From an uncultured Flavobacteriaceae bacterium (GTDB lineage Bacteria > Bacteroidota > Bacteroidia > Flavobacteriales > Flavobacteriaceae): DNA of 64,000 bases. The translations under genes and the position numbers were made by a program. Under the pieces are notes generated by a model. The model was given only the letters and a program-made list of their open reading frames with translations. It ran no database searches and had not been told where the DNA came from. Each line of letters opens with the position of its first letter. Within the stretch, counting starts at the first letter, position 1. Location of the stretch: contig CANNGA010000010.1 of assembly GCA_947504035.1 (NCBI GenBank), forward strand, positions 62,001 to 126,000. The letters are read 5' to 3'. Positions 43,410-52,195 of the stretch are shown piece after piece.

Positions 43410-44378
43410 ATGCCTGTAGTTACCCCTTCTTATACGCCTAAACTTTTATTGAAAAACGGATTTATAACAACGGTATATTCGGGGTTAGCAAGACGTGTCT
43501 CTTTACCTCAAGATCGTGAACGCATCACATTAGAAGACGGTGATTTTTTAGACTTAGATTGGAGTTATGCTAAGACAAAAAGCAAGAAATTAATAGTGTT
43601 ATTACACGGTTTAGAAGGACATGGACAGCGGCCTTACGTTACAGGAGCGGCAAAGCTATTTAATGCCAATGGAATAGATGCCGTATGTGTTAATTTTAGA
43701 GGTTGTAGTGGCCATGATAATTTAAAATACTACAGCTATCATTCTGGAGCTACAGCAGATTTAGAGGCTGTAATACAGCATGTGATTACCCAACGTAATT
43801 ATAGTGCGCTCTATTTAAAGGGCATTAGCTTAGGCGCAAATATCATACTAAAATATTTGGGAGAACGCCAAACGGTACCTGTAGAAGTTAAAGCAGCCAT
43901 AGCCGTTTCTGTACCTTGTGATTTGGCGGGAGCAGCCGAAGCCTTGCATACTCTTAAGAATAAATTGTATCACGATCGGTTTTTAAAACATTTGGTAAAA
44001 CGCTTGGAACAAAAACAAGAGCGTTTTCCCGAACACCTTACAAAGGCAGAGGTGGCTTCAATAAAGACCTTATATGATTTTGATGAGGTTTACACCTCTA
44101 AAGCACATGGGTTTAAGAATGCCGCAGCGTATTATGAAGCCTGTGCGAGTCTTCAGTTTTTACCACAGATTACAAGACCTACTTTAATTATAAATGCTCT
44201 AAACGATTCTTTTTTATCACCCCGATGTTATCCTGTAAAAGCCGCTAAAACGAATCCCAACCTTTATTTAGAAATGCCAAATTATGGTGGGCATTCAGGT
44301 TTTGTGGCTAAAAATAATATATATTACAACGAGAGGAGAGCTTTAGATTTTTGTAACAGGCATGATGGTATTTCATAA
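43410..44378 (+). CDS. YheT-family alpha/beta hydrolase
   Basis: This 322-residue protein has the YheT-like alpha/beta hydrolase layout: the oxyanion region LIVLLHGLEGHGQRPYV, the nucleophile Ser in KGISLGANIILKYLGE, Asp in NALNDSFLSPRCYP and the catalytic His in PNYGGHSGFV. No signal peptide is visible. YheT relatives are often described as carboxylesterases, and the physiological substrate is not known. The start is ATG at 43410 (MPVVTPSYTPKLLLKNGF). The 144-base gap to the DUF4157 gene has no feature I can name. Confidence 0.9.
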   Translation: MPVVTPSYTPKLLLKNGFITTVYSGLARRVSLPQDRERITLEDGDFLDLDWSYAKTKSKKLIVLLHGLEGHGQRPYVTGAAKLFNANGIDAVCVNFRGCSGHDNLKYYSYHSGATADLEAVIQHVITQRNYSALYLKGISLGANIILKYLGERQTVPVEVKAAIAVSVPCDLAGAAEALHTLKNKLYHDRFLKHLVKRLEQKQERFPEHLTKAEVASIKTLYDFDEVYTSKAHGFKNAAAYYEACASLQFLPQITRPTLIINALNDSFLSPRCYPVKAAKTNPNLYLEMPNYGGHSGFVAKNNIYYNERRALDFCNRHDGIS

Positions 44379-44522
44379 AAAAATAAGTGTTTTTAGGGCT
44401 ACTGCCGATCTGTTTATGAGTTCTTTAGGCACAGCTTGCTTCTGTAGGTTCTAAACTAAAAGACAATTCGAGGTATTACTGTATAAAAAATCTTATATTT
44501 ATAAGGAATTTAACTGTTAACC

Positions 44523-46328
44523 ATGACGACTTACGCTAAGGATTCAAGTCATAAATCATCGCCGGTACTTGAAACCAACTCCCAATCGGTTCAATTTAAA
44601 GATAATCGTGAGGCACATGCCTCCCAAAATCGCATGAAGACTGCAATAGACACTAGTGCTAGAGTGGCTGCTCAAAATGATATAGCAGATACGATTTCTA
44701 AAGCTGCTATTCAACGTAAAGCTAATACTACAGGTTTACCCGATCAATTAAAAACAGGTATAGAACATTTATCTGGAATAGACATGAGTGATACGCGGGT
44801 GCATTATAATTCTAGCAAGCCTGCACAACTTAACGCCCATGCGTATGCGCAAGGAACAGACATACATATGGCACCTGGGCAGGAAAAGCATTTAGCGCAC
44901 GAGGCATGGCATGTGGTACAACAGAAGCAAGGACGGGTACAACCCACAACACAGTTAAAAAGTAAAACATTAATAAATGATGATGTAAGCTTAGAGCGTG
45001 AAGCCGATATTATGGGGGCAAAGGCGATGCAAGGTGCAGACGGGAGTACTCATAATCTATTGAAAGCTTCTAAAGCAAATGGACCAATTCAACGATATAG
45101 TGTAAGTGGTGATTGGAAAATTTCTGATGATGTTACGTTTGCACTTAAAGGCAAAAAGCACAAATTTTACGCTACAGAACCTCAAATTGATAAATCCAAT
45201 AAAATGCTAAAACTTTCTGGTAGTAAAGGCTCTTTAATTCATCTTACTAAAGGTTCCAATAAAAACGTAGAAGGCGTTGCCATGAAAAAAGTGGTGCCAT
45301 CATTAGATGCTGGAGCTTTAGCGCGCTTTAGCCAGTATAGTCATCATCAAGAATTAACAGCCAATAATACAGATAGATTTAAACTATGGAGAGATTGTGA
45401 GCGGGCTTCTGAAGCAGTAACAGGAACGGAAGATAATGAAAATAGGAGGGCTAAAATTTCATCTACAGGGGCTAGTCACGGTTTAAAACTTGGTGGAAGC
45501 CGTAATGCGCTTAAGGATGATACAGCACATTCTTTAACGGCACAAATTTACATGTTTAATTTGGCCCCTTTTTTAGCAACTAAAGCCCAGTCTGATCCAG
45601 CAACTTATATCAACTTAGATCTATTGGAGGCAGGGGATTATGCAGATAATACTTTTGCAAGCACGGAGAATAATTCTGCTAGAGCTTTAAGGGTCTATAA
45701 CGCATTAAAGCCAACAGCTAAGGAAGCTTTCGATAAATTTGCTAAAATTAATGATTATGCGCTTCCAGAAGTAGGGGATTCTTATGTGATTTCCTCTGAA
45801 ACTGAAATGCCTGGATTTGAGGAGATAGATGATGAAGCATGGCAATTTCATTGGGGAGGTGTTATAATGCGAGCAGGGCATGACGTGGCAACATTAGAGA
45901 GTGAATCTTCTGGAGATCCTGATGATATTGATCATAAATGGAAGTTTGGTGTTAACGGTACAAAAAAAGCAAATGGGATTATTACAGGAGACAGCTTTAA
46001 TAAAATACATTTAGATACAGAGTTGCATGGAACAAAAACCACAACAATAGCCGTAACGAATGCGCATACTCCCAAAGATGCTCGTGATTTTGCCAAACAA
46101 GATTATCCAGATCAACTTAAAGTAAGACTAGAAGCTATGGAGGGTAGTGACGCGCAATATCAAAATTTAAAAAACCAATGGGACACAGATTATACCACAT
46201 GGTTAGAAGCAGTAGATGTTTTTTTAAGTGATGCTTCTCGATTAAAGGATTTTCAGAAAAATGTAATGACTGAAATACGAACAGAATTAACAACCTTAAA
46301 AACAAGACGTGATCTCTTAAATGATTGA
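44523..46328 (+). CDS. DUF4157 (eCIS core domain) protein with unassigned C-terminal region
   Basis: This 601-residue protein has a variable, polar N-terminus of about 65 residues, then the DUF4157 domain at about residues 70-145. That domain includes IDMSDTRVHY, AYAQGTDIHM and the zinc-peptidase motif H-E-A-W-H at residues 126-130, followed by SLEREADIMGAKAMQ. DUF4157 is known from proteins linked to extracellular contractile injection systems and from polymorphic-toxin-like proteins. Residues 190-601 are not a family I can name. They contain Cys292 (DCERASEAV) and His443 in FHWGGVIMRAG followed by T-L-E-S, which might form a papain-like catalytic pair; that is inference. There is no signal peptide. 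No injection-system structural genes occur in this window. Confidence 0.85.
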   Translation: MTTYAKDSSHKSSPVLETNSQSVQFKDNREAHASQNRMKTAIDTSARVAAQNDIADTISKAAIQRKANTTGLPDQLKTGIEHLSGIDMSDTRVHYNSSKPAQLNAHAYAQGTDIHMAPGQEKHLAHEAWHVVQQKQGRVQPTTQLKSKTLINDDVSLEREADIMGAKAMQGADGSTHNLLKASKANGPIQRYSVSGDWKISDDVTFALKGKKHKFYATEPQIDKSNKMLKLSGSKGSLIHLTKGSNKNVEGVAMKKVVPSLDAGALARFSQYSHHQELTANNTDRFKLWRDCERASEAVTGTEDNENRRAKISSTGASHGLKLGGSRNALKDDTAHSLTAQIYMFNLAPFLATKAQSDPATYINLDLLEAGDYADNTFASTENNSARALRVYNALKPTAKEAFDKFAKINDYALPEVGDSYVISSETEMPGFEEIDDEAWQFHWGGVIMRAGHDVATLESESSGDPDDIDHKWKFGVNGTKKANGIITGDSFNKIHLDTELHGTKTTTIAVTNAHTPKDARDFAKQDYPDQLKVRLEAMEGSDAQYQNLKNQWDTDYTTWLEAVDVFLSDASRLKDFQKNVMTEIRTELTTLKTRRDLLND

Positions 46329-46347
46329 GACGCCTGTTAAAAATTGT

Positions 46348-46500
46348 TTAATGCGTGTTATTTTTAGAGGATTCAATAATAGCTTTTAATCGTGCTTTAT
46401 GAGCGTCTTCCTCTTTGCGAAGTTTATTTTTTTTTCGCGCCATAAGTTTGGCATGTTTCTTTTTATTTTTAGTGTTTTTTTCGCTTCCTTTTTTAGCCAT
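46348..46500 (-). CDS. Small, strongly basic protein, 50 aa
   Basis: ATG at 46498-46500 opens a 50-codon frame ending TAA at 46348-46350. The product begins MAKKGSEKNTKNKKKHAKLM and is Lys/Arg-rich throughout, with an acidic patch (KEEDAHK) before the end. It looks like a nucleic-acid-binding or ribosome-associated small protein, but I recognise no named family. It lies 21 bases downstream of the TonB-C-like gene on the same strand and ends 19 bases from the convergent DUF4157 gene. The reading frame and local context support a real gene. Confidence 0.6.
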   Translation of the reverse strand: MAKKGSEKNTKNKKKHAKLMARKKNKLRKEEDAHKARLKAIIESSKNNTH

Positions 46501-46521
46501 AAGAGGTCATGAATTATTAAA

Positions 46522-47943
46522 TTAGTTAATTGTTGCCCTTATACTAAAGAATAGTGGTTTGAAATTTTTAGAAAAAGTGTACTTAATATTGAATTGCCCA
46601 TTGTTAAGATAGTTTTCTAATAATGTCTTGTTAATATCAGAATCAGGTTTTATATCTAAAATTTTTAGTTGTCCAGTCGGCTCTACAGTAATATAAATTT
46701 TAATTCTGGTACTATCTAAATGTTTAGGTATGTGTTTAGATATAAATTTAGATAACTCTTTTTGTAGCTTTTGTATTAATACAATCTTTGAAACTTTTTT
46801 ATTGTTGAGATAAACCGGAGATTTATAATTAATTTCAAGATTACAATTAAGTACAGTTATATCTTCATTGAAGTTATTTAAGAATTTCATGTAGTACCTA
46901 AAATTGGGATTCAAGGTATCTACAGGTATACTATTATAAGGTAATAATTTTAATGTTTTTTTCAACTTCTTGTAAGTGTTATTGAAAAAAGAATTTTGAG
47001 GAGATCTTTTAGTTGTTAGTTTATCGTTATTTTCTTTATCATCAATACAATTATAATCATATCCGTCAACTATATATTTTTGTTGTTCGATTTTAAATTT
47101 AACTTCTAGGTAATTAGTAGTATCTGAAGTTTTTATAGTTATAGTGTCGAAATTGAGATGCTTTTTAAAGTGTGAAGAAACAGGATTGTCAAATAAAAGA
47201 CGATTATTTTTATTTAAATCGTCGTAAGCAGGATATATATATTTCCCCGTTTTTATTAGGCTACTGTAAAAATTAAACTTATGCTTATAATGTCGATGAC
47301 TACTAGGCGCTATAATAGGTAATTTAAGCTGATTTAAAGTTGAGTTTAATATGTTTTTAACTTTAGGGTTTTTAATATTAGAAGATACATTTGAAATAAC
47401 GCCACTACTGTCTATAAGAATCGAAACATAGGTTTTTTTGGGAAGTGAAGGTATCCATTGATGGTTTGCTATAAAATTTTTGGCAATTTTATGCTTTAAA
47501 TTGACATCGATGCATTTGGTAATTTGATGGTAAGTGTCAATTTTTTGGCAATTTTTTAAAGTAGGAGGACGGTAATAATCAAACTTAATAGACTTATTTA
47601 TTATTGTAGCTCCATTGGTGCCTTTTTTTAAAACAATAATTTCATAAGTGTTCTTAATATCTACATTATTAGGCGCAATTAAATGCAGCGGCATTTTAAT
47701 AAAAGCGCGTTTTAGTAATGCATATCCCTTATCTCTTTTGGGGATATTAATTCTTAAATTGATGATGCTGTCATTTTTATTAATCTGGAAAGAGACTCTA
47801 CCATCTTTTTTTAGTTTGAAAAGATGTAAACTGCTGTACAAGTGGTCATGAAAATGCTTATAGAGAAGCGTGTTTTCTATTTTATCAGTAGCAGCGAAAC
47901 CTATCTTAGCAATGCATAGAAAAACAAGAAACATTTTTTTCAT
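46522..47943 (-). CDS. Secreted protein with TonB C-terminal-like segments
   Basis: This 473-residue protein has a signal peptide (MFLVFLCIAKIGFA) and no other membrane segment. Two regions resemble the TonB C-terminal fold: YVSILIDSSGVISNVSSN in the first half and IYITVEPTGQLKILDIKPDS near the end, the latter preceded by VYLNNKKVSKIVLIQKL. It is rich in Lys, Asn and Ile and more AT-rich than neighbouring genes. The fold assignment is based on pattern only. Its function is unknown. It is followed by the small basic gene and preceded by the esterase gene (33-base gap), all on the minus strand. Confidence 0.6.
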   Translation of the reverse strand: MKKMFLVFLCIAKIGFAATDKIENTLLYKHFHDHLYSSLHLFKLKKDGRVSFQINKNDSIINLRINIPKRDKGYALLKRAFIKMPLHLIAPNNVDIKNTYEIIVLKKGTNGATIINKSIKFDYYRPPTLKNCQKIDTYHQITKCIDVNLKHKIAKNFIANHQWIPSLPKKTYVSILIDSSGVISNVSSNIKNPKVKNILNSTLNQLKLPIIAPSSHRHYKHKFNFYSSLIKTGKYIYPAYDDLNKNNRLLFDNPVSSHFKKHLNFDTITIKTSDTTNYLEVKFKIEQQKYIVDGYDYNCIDDKENNDKLTTKRSPQNSFFNNTYKKLKKTLKLLPYNSIPVDTLNPNFRYYMKFLNNFNEDITVLNCNLEINYKSPVYLNNKKVSKIVLIQKLQKELSKFISKHIPKHLDSTRIKIYITVEPTGQLKILDIKPDSDINKTLLENYLNNGQFNIKYTFSKNFKPLFFSIRATIN

Positions 47944-47976
47944 ATATCAAAAATGGATTTAAATAAAAGGATAGTG

Positions 47977-48639
47977 CTACAAACGCTTCGTTAACCAATC
48001 CTTCAACGCATAAAAGTTTTGAGGTGCTACTCCGTGTCCTACAGGGAATTCAGCATATATATTTTTAATGTGTAAACGGTTTAAAAAAGGCTGCGTTTGT
48101 CTTGCCCAGTCTGGAGGAATAACTTGATCTGCACTACCATGAGAACAGTAAAAATCTAAGTGTTTATAGGCTTCGGTTTGTGTGGTAACATTTTCTGGTA
48201 AAATGTCGTGATTGACATAACCGCTAAGGGCTATAATATTTTTTACTTTTTTAGGATAAGTTAGTGCTACCGCGTAGCTTAAAATACTGCCTTGGCTAAA
48301 GCCTAAAAGCGATATATTGCTTGCATCGACCTTATAGGTTGCAACGACTTCATCAATAAAGGTCGCTATACGGTCTACCGATGCTTTGGCTTGTACATTA
48401 TCATTCCATTTGCCTTTTTCAGCATCAAAATTTATAGCATACCAAGCATTGCCATAAGGCTGCATAGGGTAAGGCGCTCGTACCGAAATAATAAGAAGTT
48501 CTTCAGGCAATTCGGTGGCAAAAGAAAACAAATCATTTTCATCACTACCATAACCGTGAAAAAGGAATAATACTGGAGGGTTTTCTGTAACCGTAGAAGG
48601 TCTTAAAACATAGTCTAGAGAAAGTGAGGTCTGTAACAT
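47977..48639 (-). CDS. Phospholipase/carboxylesterase family hydrolase
   Basis: This 220-residue alpha/beta hydrolase belongs to the carboxylesterase/acyl-protein thioesterase group. Motifs are FLFHGYGSDENDLFSFA, the nucleophile in LLGFSQGSILSYAVA, Asp in SHGSADQVIPP and the catalytic His in FPVGHGVAP. No signal peptide is visible. Its start codon shares one base with the stop of the membrane-protein gene upstream (TAATG), so translation is probably coupled. The substrate is unknown. It lies in the minus-strand run that begins with the glycosyltransferase gene. Confidence 0.9.
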   Translation of the reverse strand: MLQTSLSLDYVLRPSTVTENPPVLFLFHGYGSDENDLFSFATELPEELLIISVRAPYPMQPYGNAWYAINFDAEKGKWNDNVQAKASVDRIATFIDEVVATYKVDASNISLLGFSQGSILSYAVALTYPKKVKNIIALSGYVNHDILPENVTTQTEAYKHLDFYCSHGSADQVIPPDWARQTQPFLNRLHIKNIYAEFPVGHGVAPQNFYALKDWLTKRL

Positions 48640-48974
48640 TAGGCACCGAGATTAGAGAATAATTTTTGATATAATTTACCAACGATAGGTAGAAGATTAA
48701 GCTTGCCAGATAACGCGCCCATAAATCCATAAAACCACATTGTAATGAAGAACACATATACAGCAGCTCGCAACATAAAAATGTCAAAGTTACTCACAAT
48801 AGAAAGGTTGATAATAATGAGTGATAGCCATAAGCCTAAAGATTGTCTTACATGAAAGGCCGTAAACGGATTTTTATGTTCATTATTCATGTAAAAAGCT
48901 ATAATAATACCAAAGAAAGTGAGGTAACTAATAACGGCATTTCTACCTCCTGTTTTTATATCGTCTTGAGTCAT
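48639..48974 (-). CDS. Small membrane protein, DUF4870/Tic20-like
   Basis: This 111-residue protein has about three hydrophobic helices (YLTFFGIIIAFYM, LGLWLSLIIINLSIV, AAVYVFFITMWFYGFMG) and the motif F-H-V-R-Q-S-L-G, which is characteristic of the DUF4870/Tic20-like family (the general pattern being aRqal). Function is unknown. It lies 1 base after the dihydroorotase-like gene and overlaps the esterase start by one base. The compact spacing argues for a single transcript. Confidence 0.8.
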   Translation of the reverse strand: MTQDDIKTGGRNAVISYLTFFGIIIAFYMNNEHKNPFTAFHVRQSLGLWLSLIIINLSIVSNFDIFMLRAAVYVFFITMWFYGFMGALSGKLNLLPIVGKLYQKLFSNLGA

Positions 48975-48975
48975 T

Positions 48976-50229
48976 TTATTTTAAAACCATAGTATTGTTA
49001 GCAATAACACCGTAAGCGTGTCCTTTAAGCGTAGCCCCCTCAAAAATAGCATTGTGCGATTTAGAATGAATGTCAGCTTTAGAAAAGGCATAGGTGGTAT
49101 CTGGGTTAAAAAGTGTAGCGTTTAATGGCGCTCCAATTTTGATGGGCGTACTAGCGAGGCCAAAACGTTGTTTTGGTGCAGTAAGCAATGCAATTGTAAG
49201 ATCTAAAGGCAGTAAAGCGTGTAAAGCGCCAAAAGCACTTTCTAGACCTATGGTCCCATAAGCTGCGTGATCGAATTCTATTTTTTTTAATTCAATATCT
49301 ATAGGGTTGTGATCGCAAGTCACCATGTCTATGGTACCATCTTTAAGACCATCAAGTAGTGCATCGATGTCTGCTTGTGTTCGCAATGGGGGTTGTACCT
49401 TAAAACGTGTATCAAAATCTGTTAAATCTTCGTCTTGGTAATGTAAATTATGCGTAGTAACGCTACAACTAACGTCGAGACCTTTAGCTTTAGCCTCACG
49501 AATTAAGGTTACAGATTTTGCGGTAGAAATAGTAGGGATATGTAATTTACCTCCCGTATATTCTAATAAAAATAAATCGCGTGCTACTTGGAGTTCTTCT
49601 GCTAAAGCAGGGTTTCCTTTAAGGCCTAAGGATGTACTGGTAATGTATTCATGCATAACGCCCCGTCCAGAAATTTTATTTTCTTGAGGATAAGAACACA
49701 CCAAGCCTTCAAAATTTGCCGCATACTGTAAGGCTATTTTTAAAAGGTTAGGGTTTGTAATTGGCTTTTTGTAATCATAAAAAGCAACCGCACCCGCATT
49801 TTTCATGTCAAACAGTTCCGCTAAATCTTCGCCATTACCGTTTTTAGTTAAAGCACCAATAGGTAACACTTGTACGGGAGTACCTATGCTTTTCGTTTTA
49901 ATAAACGATACAATAGTACTAGAGTCTACAACAGGGTTTGTATTAGGATTTACAGCTACTGAAGTAAATCCAGAGTAGGCTGCTGTTTTAATACCATTTT
50001 CTAGGGTTTCGCGTTCTTCAAAACCAGGTTCTCCAAAAGCCACACTACTATCAAACCAACCTTGAGAAATATGAAGGTTGTCAAGTGTGAGTTCTTCGTA
50101 ATGTTTAGGGTTGTCTAGTTGAGAACCAATGTTAGAGATACGCCCGTTTTCAACTAGAATATCTTGGGTGGTTGTATTAAAATCACTTTCAGGATCTAGT
50201 ATTGTAGCAGATTTTATAAGTATGTTCAT
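48976..50229 (-). CDS. Dihydroorotase-like protein lacking several metal ligands
   Basis: This 417-residue protein aligns well with dihydroorotase (PyrC) overall: G-W-F-D then E-P-G, NTNPVVDSS, GLKGNPALAEELQVARDLFL, and CDHNPID. However, the metal-binding H-x-H is replaced by S62-V63-A64, the His of the H-x-E-D block is replaced (Ser179 region), and the second His of H-I-x-H-x-S-T is Thr233. Catalysis of dihydroorotate ring opening is therefore unlikely. Inactive DHOase homologues that support aspartate transcarbamoylase are known (for example PyrC' of pseudomonads); a similar structural role here is inference. It overlaps the BatA gene by 4 bases. Confidence 0.88.
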   Translation of the reverse strand: MNILIKSATILDPESDFNTTTQDILVENGRISNIGSQLDNPKHYEELTLDNLHISQGWFDSSVAFGEPGFEERETLENGIKTAAYSGFTSVAVNPNTNPVVDSSTIVSFIKTKSIGTPVQVLPIGALTKNGNGEDLAELFDMKNAGAVAFYDYKKPITNPNLLKIALQYAANFEGLVCSYPQENKISGRGVMHEYITSTSLGLKGNPALAEELQVARDLFLLEYTGGKLHIPTISTAKSVTLIREAKAKGLDVSCSVTTHNLHYQDEDLTDFDTRFKVQPPLRTQADIDALLDGLKDGTIDMVTCDHNPIDIELKKIEFDHAAYGTIGLESAFGALHALLPLDLTIALLTAPKQRFGLASTPIKIGAPLNATLFNPDTTYAFSKADIHSKSHNAIFEGATLKGHAYGVIANNTMVLK

Positions 50230-52145
50230 TTAAAGAATTTTAATATGAGCATTTCTATAATGAATAGCATCACTGCAAAAATAACAAACCATTTCCATAA
50301 GGCATTAATTTTAGAGTCACTTTTTAAAGCCGCAAAGGCATCGCCTACAGAACTGCTAAGTACACTATTATTTTGAGCTTCTAGCTTCTGGTAATTTAAC
50401 GCGCTTTCTTCTCTGTCGTAATTATAACTTACATTTTGTAACGCCGTATTAGCATCCATAACCGTATAAATGCCAGGATTTTGAGGCGCATCATTTGTAG
50501 TGATAACAACTTTTTCGCTTAAAAGATGCTGTCTTGGAATTAATCTGTCCTCGTCTTTTACAAGACTTAGCACACCATCTTGTTGTAAACGCGTTGCAAT
50601 TTCGTAGGTGTTTTGGGAACCTATCGTGTAATACAGTTTTGGAATTTTAAAACTATGTTTAGCAATATTGTAAAGCGTCGGTACAATTAAAGGCGAGTTT
50701 TTAAAGTTAGAGTTCTCTGTTGCTAATCCTGTTGTAAACACAAATGTATTCGCTTGAGCTGTTAAAAAAGGGCTGCCATCTTCAAAGGCTAATAAAGCAG
50801 TTGTGTTTTGTTTTAAGCGGTAAAAACTGTTCACTTTAGGGTATTGAAAATTTTTAATTCGTTTTTCAAAAACACCGTTATTATACAAAGGGTGGCTGTA
50901 ATTAATAGTGGTGACGCGTTTAGGTGTTTTTAAATAGCTGCTAAATTCAAGTTTATAGTGCGTTAATAAACGGTTGTAGTTGTCTACAGATACGTCTTTC
51001 GCAGGTATTATAAGCAGTGTGCCTCCATTAGAAGTGTAAGTTCTAAGTACTGTAATCAATGCTTGAGGCAGACGCGTTAATTCGTTTAAGATGATAAGAT
51101 TTTGCGTGTTTATAGCATTGTAATTTAGAGCCGTAATAGAACTGCTGGTAAATACAAATTCGTCATTGGTATAGAGCCGTTTTAAGAAGGTATCATCTGC
51201 ACTACCAATAGCCAAAACATTTATGTTTTGAGGGGCATTGATATTAAAATACAAGGTGTTATCAAACTGCAAATTACTGTCATTAATCTCTAGCTTGCCA
51301 TTAATGATCTTTTGTGCAGGTAAATCGAAAGTGACTTTAGCGGTTTCTGCGATAGTCACAGAGGTTTTTGCAATTAGAGTATTCGCGTTAAATAAGGATA
51401 CAGGAATGGTTGTGTTAGTACCACTGTGTTTTAATAGTGCCGTTAGTTCTAACTTTGTAGGACTCACATTAGAGAGGTACACCGAATCTATAGCCGTATT
51501 AGTGGTATGTACAGGGTTTAACTTTACGGTATAGCGCTGTAGCGTTGTATCAGGTTCTAGATTATAATTGGAGCTGTTATTTTGAAAATCAGAAATGTAA
51601 ATTATATTTTTAAGCGTATGATCGCCTTTGCTAAATAAAGCTTTACTCTTAAGAAGAACAGTTTCGTAAGGCATTTGATTTGCGCTGTACTCTAAGTTGA
51701 GCAGGTCTTTTTTTAGCGCAGCTATAGTCGTGTTTTTATACGTTTTAGCGTTTGTAAGCAAGTTTATAGGGGCATTTTCAGGAACATGATTAATAATGTC
51801 TTGAATGGCACGTTTTAAAAGAGGACCGTTTTTACCTTTAGCTTGCATACTAAAGGAGTTGTCTAAATAAATAACAGTTTCAACCGTTTTATCTACCCGA
51901 TTTGATGCAGCACTATAGGGTTGCGCAAAAGCAAAAATAATAGCAGCAAATAACAGAAGGCGTACCAAAAGTGTTAGCCATTTTTTAAGCTGAGAACTTT
52001 TACGTGTTTGAATGGTGATGTCTTTTAAAAACGCAACATTGGTAAATGGTACTTTCTTAAACGTTCTCAATTGAAATAGATGAACTATAATCGGGATAAT
52101 CAGTAAAACTAAAGCGTAAAGAAGTTCGGGGTGTTTAAACTGCAT
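50226..52145 (-). CDS. BatA / vWA domain membrane protein
   Basis: This 639-residue protein has an N-terminal BatA domain with two hydrophobic helices (LLYALVLLIIPIIVHLF and LVRLLLFAAIIFAFAQP), then a vWA-like region with the MIDAS motif D-N-S-F-S. A glutamine-amidotransferase-like flavodoxin region follows in the second half, and the C-terminus has a membrane helix (WFVIFAVMLFIIEMLIL). BatA-type proteins are common in Bacteroidota and linked to aerotolerance or envelope stress, without a defined reaction. It is 50 bases after the glycosyltransferase gene. Its start ATG fits the family N-terminus MQFKHPELLYAL. Confidence 0.88.
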   Translation of the reverse strand: MQFKHPELLYALVLLIIPIIVHLFQLRTFKKVPFTNVAFLKDITIQTRKSSQLKKWLTLLVRLLLFAAIIFAFAQPYSAASNRVDKTVETVIYLDNSFSMQAKGKNGPLLKRAIQDIINHVPENAPINLLTNAKTYKNTTIAALKKDLLNLEYSANQMPYETVLLKSKALFSKGDHTLKNIIYISDFQNNSSNYNLEPDTTLQRYTVKLNPVHTTNTAIDSVYLSNVSPTKLELTALLKHSGTNTTIPVSLFNANTLIAKTSVTIAETAKVTFDLPAQKIINGKLEINDSNLQFDNTLYFNINAPQNINVLAIGSADDTFLKRLYTNDEFVFTSSSITALNYNAINTQNLIILNELTRLPQALITVLRTYTSNGGTLLIIPAKDVSVDNYNRLLTHYKLEFSSYLKTPKRVTTINYSHPLYNNGVFEKRIKNFQYPKVNSFYRLKQNTTALLAFEDGSPFLTAQANTFVFTTGLATENSNFKNSPLIVPTLYNIAKHSFKIPKLYYTIGSQNTYEIATRLQQDGVLSLVKDEDRLIPRQHLLSEKVVITTNDAPQNPGIYTVMDANTALQNVSYNYDREESALNYQKLEAQNNSVLSSSVGDAFAALKSDSKINALWKWFVIFAVMLFIIEMLILKFFK

Positions 52146-52195
52146 CTGTTGTTAAGATTTATCAAACCTACGTATTTTTTAATTTTTATGAAACC

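Noticed and set aside
44379-46521. A complete contractile injection system around the DUF4157 gene
   Set aside because: Neighbouring genes are a hydrolase, a small basic protein and a TonB-C-like protein; no sheath, tube or baseplate gene is present.
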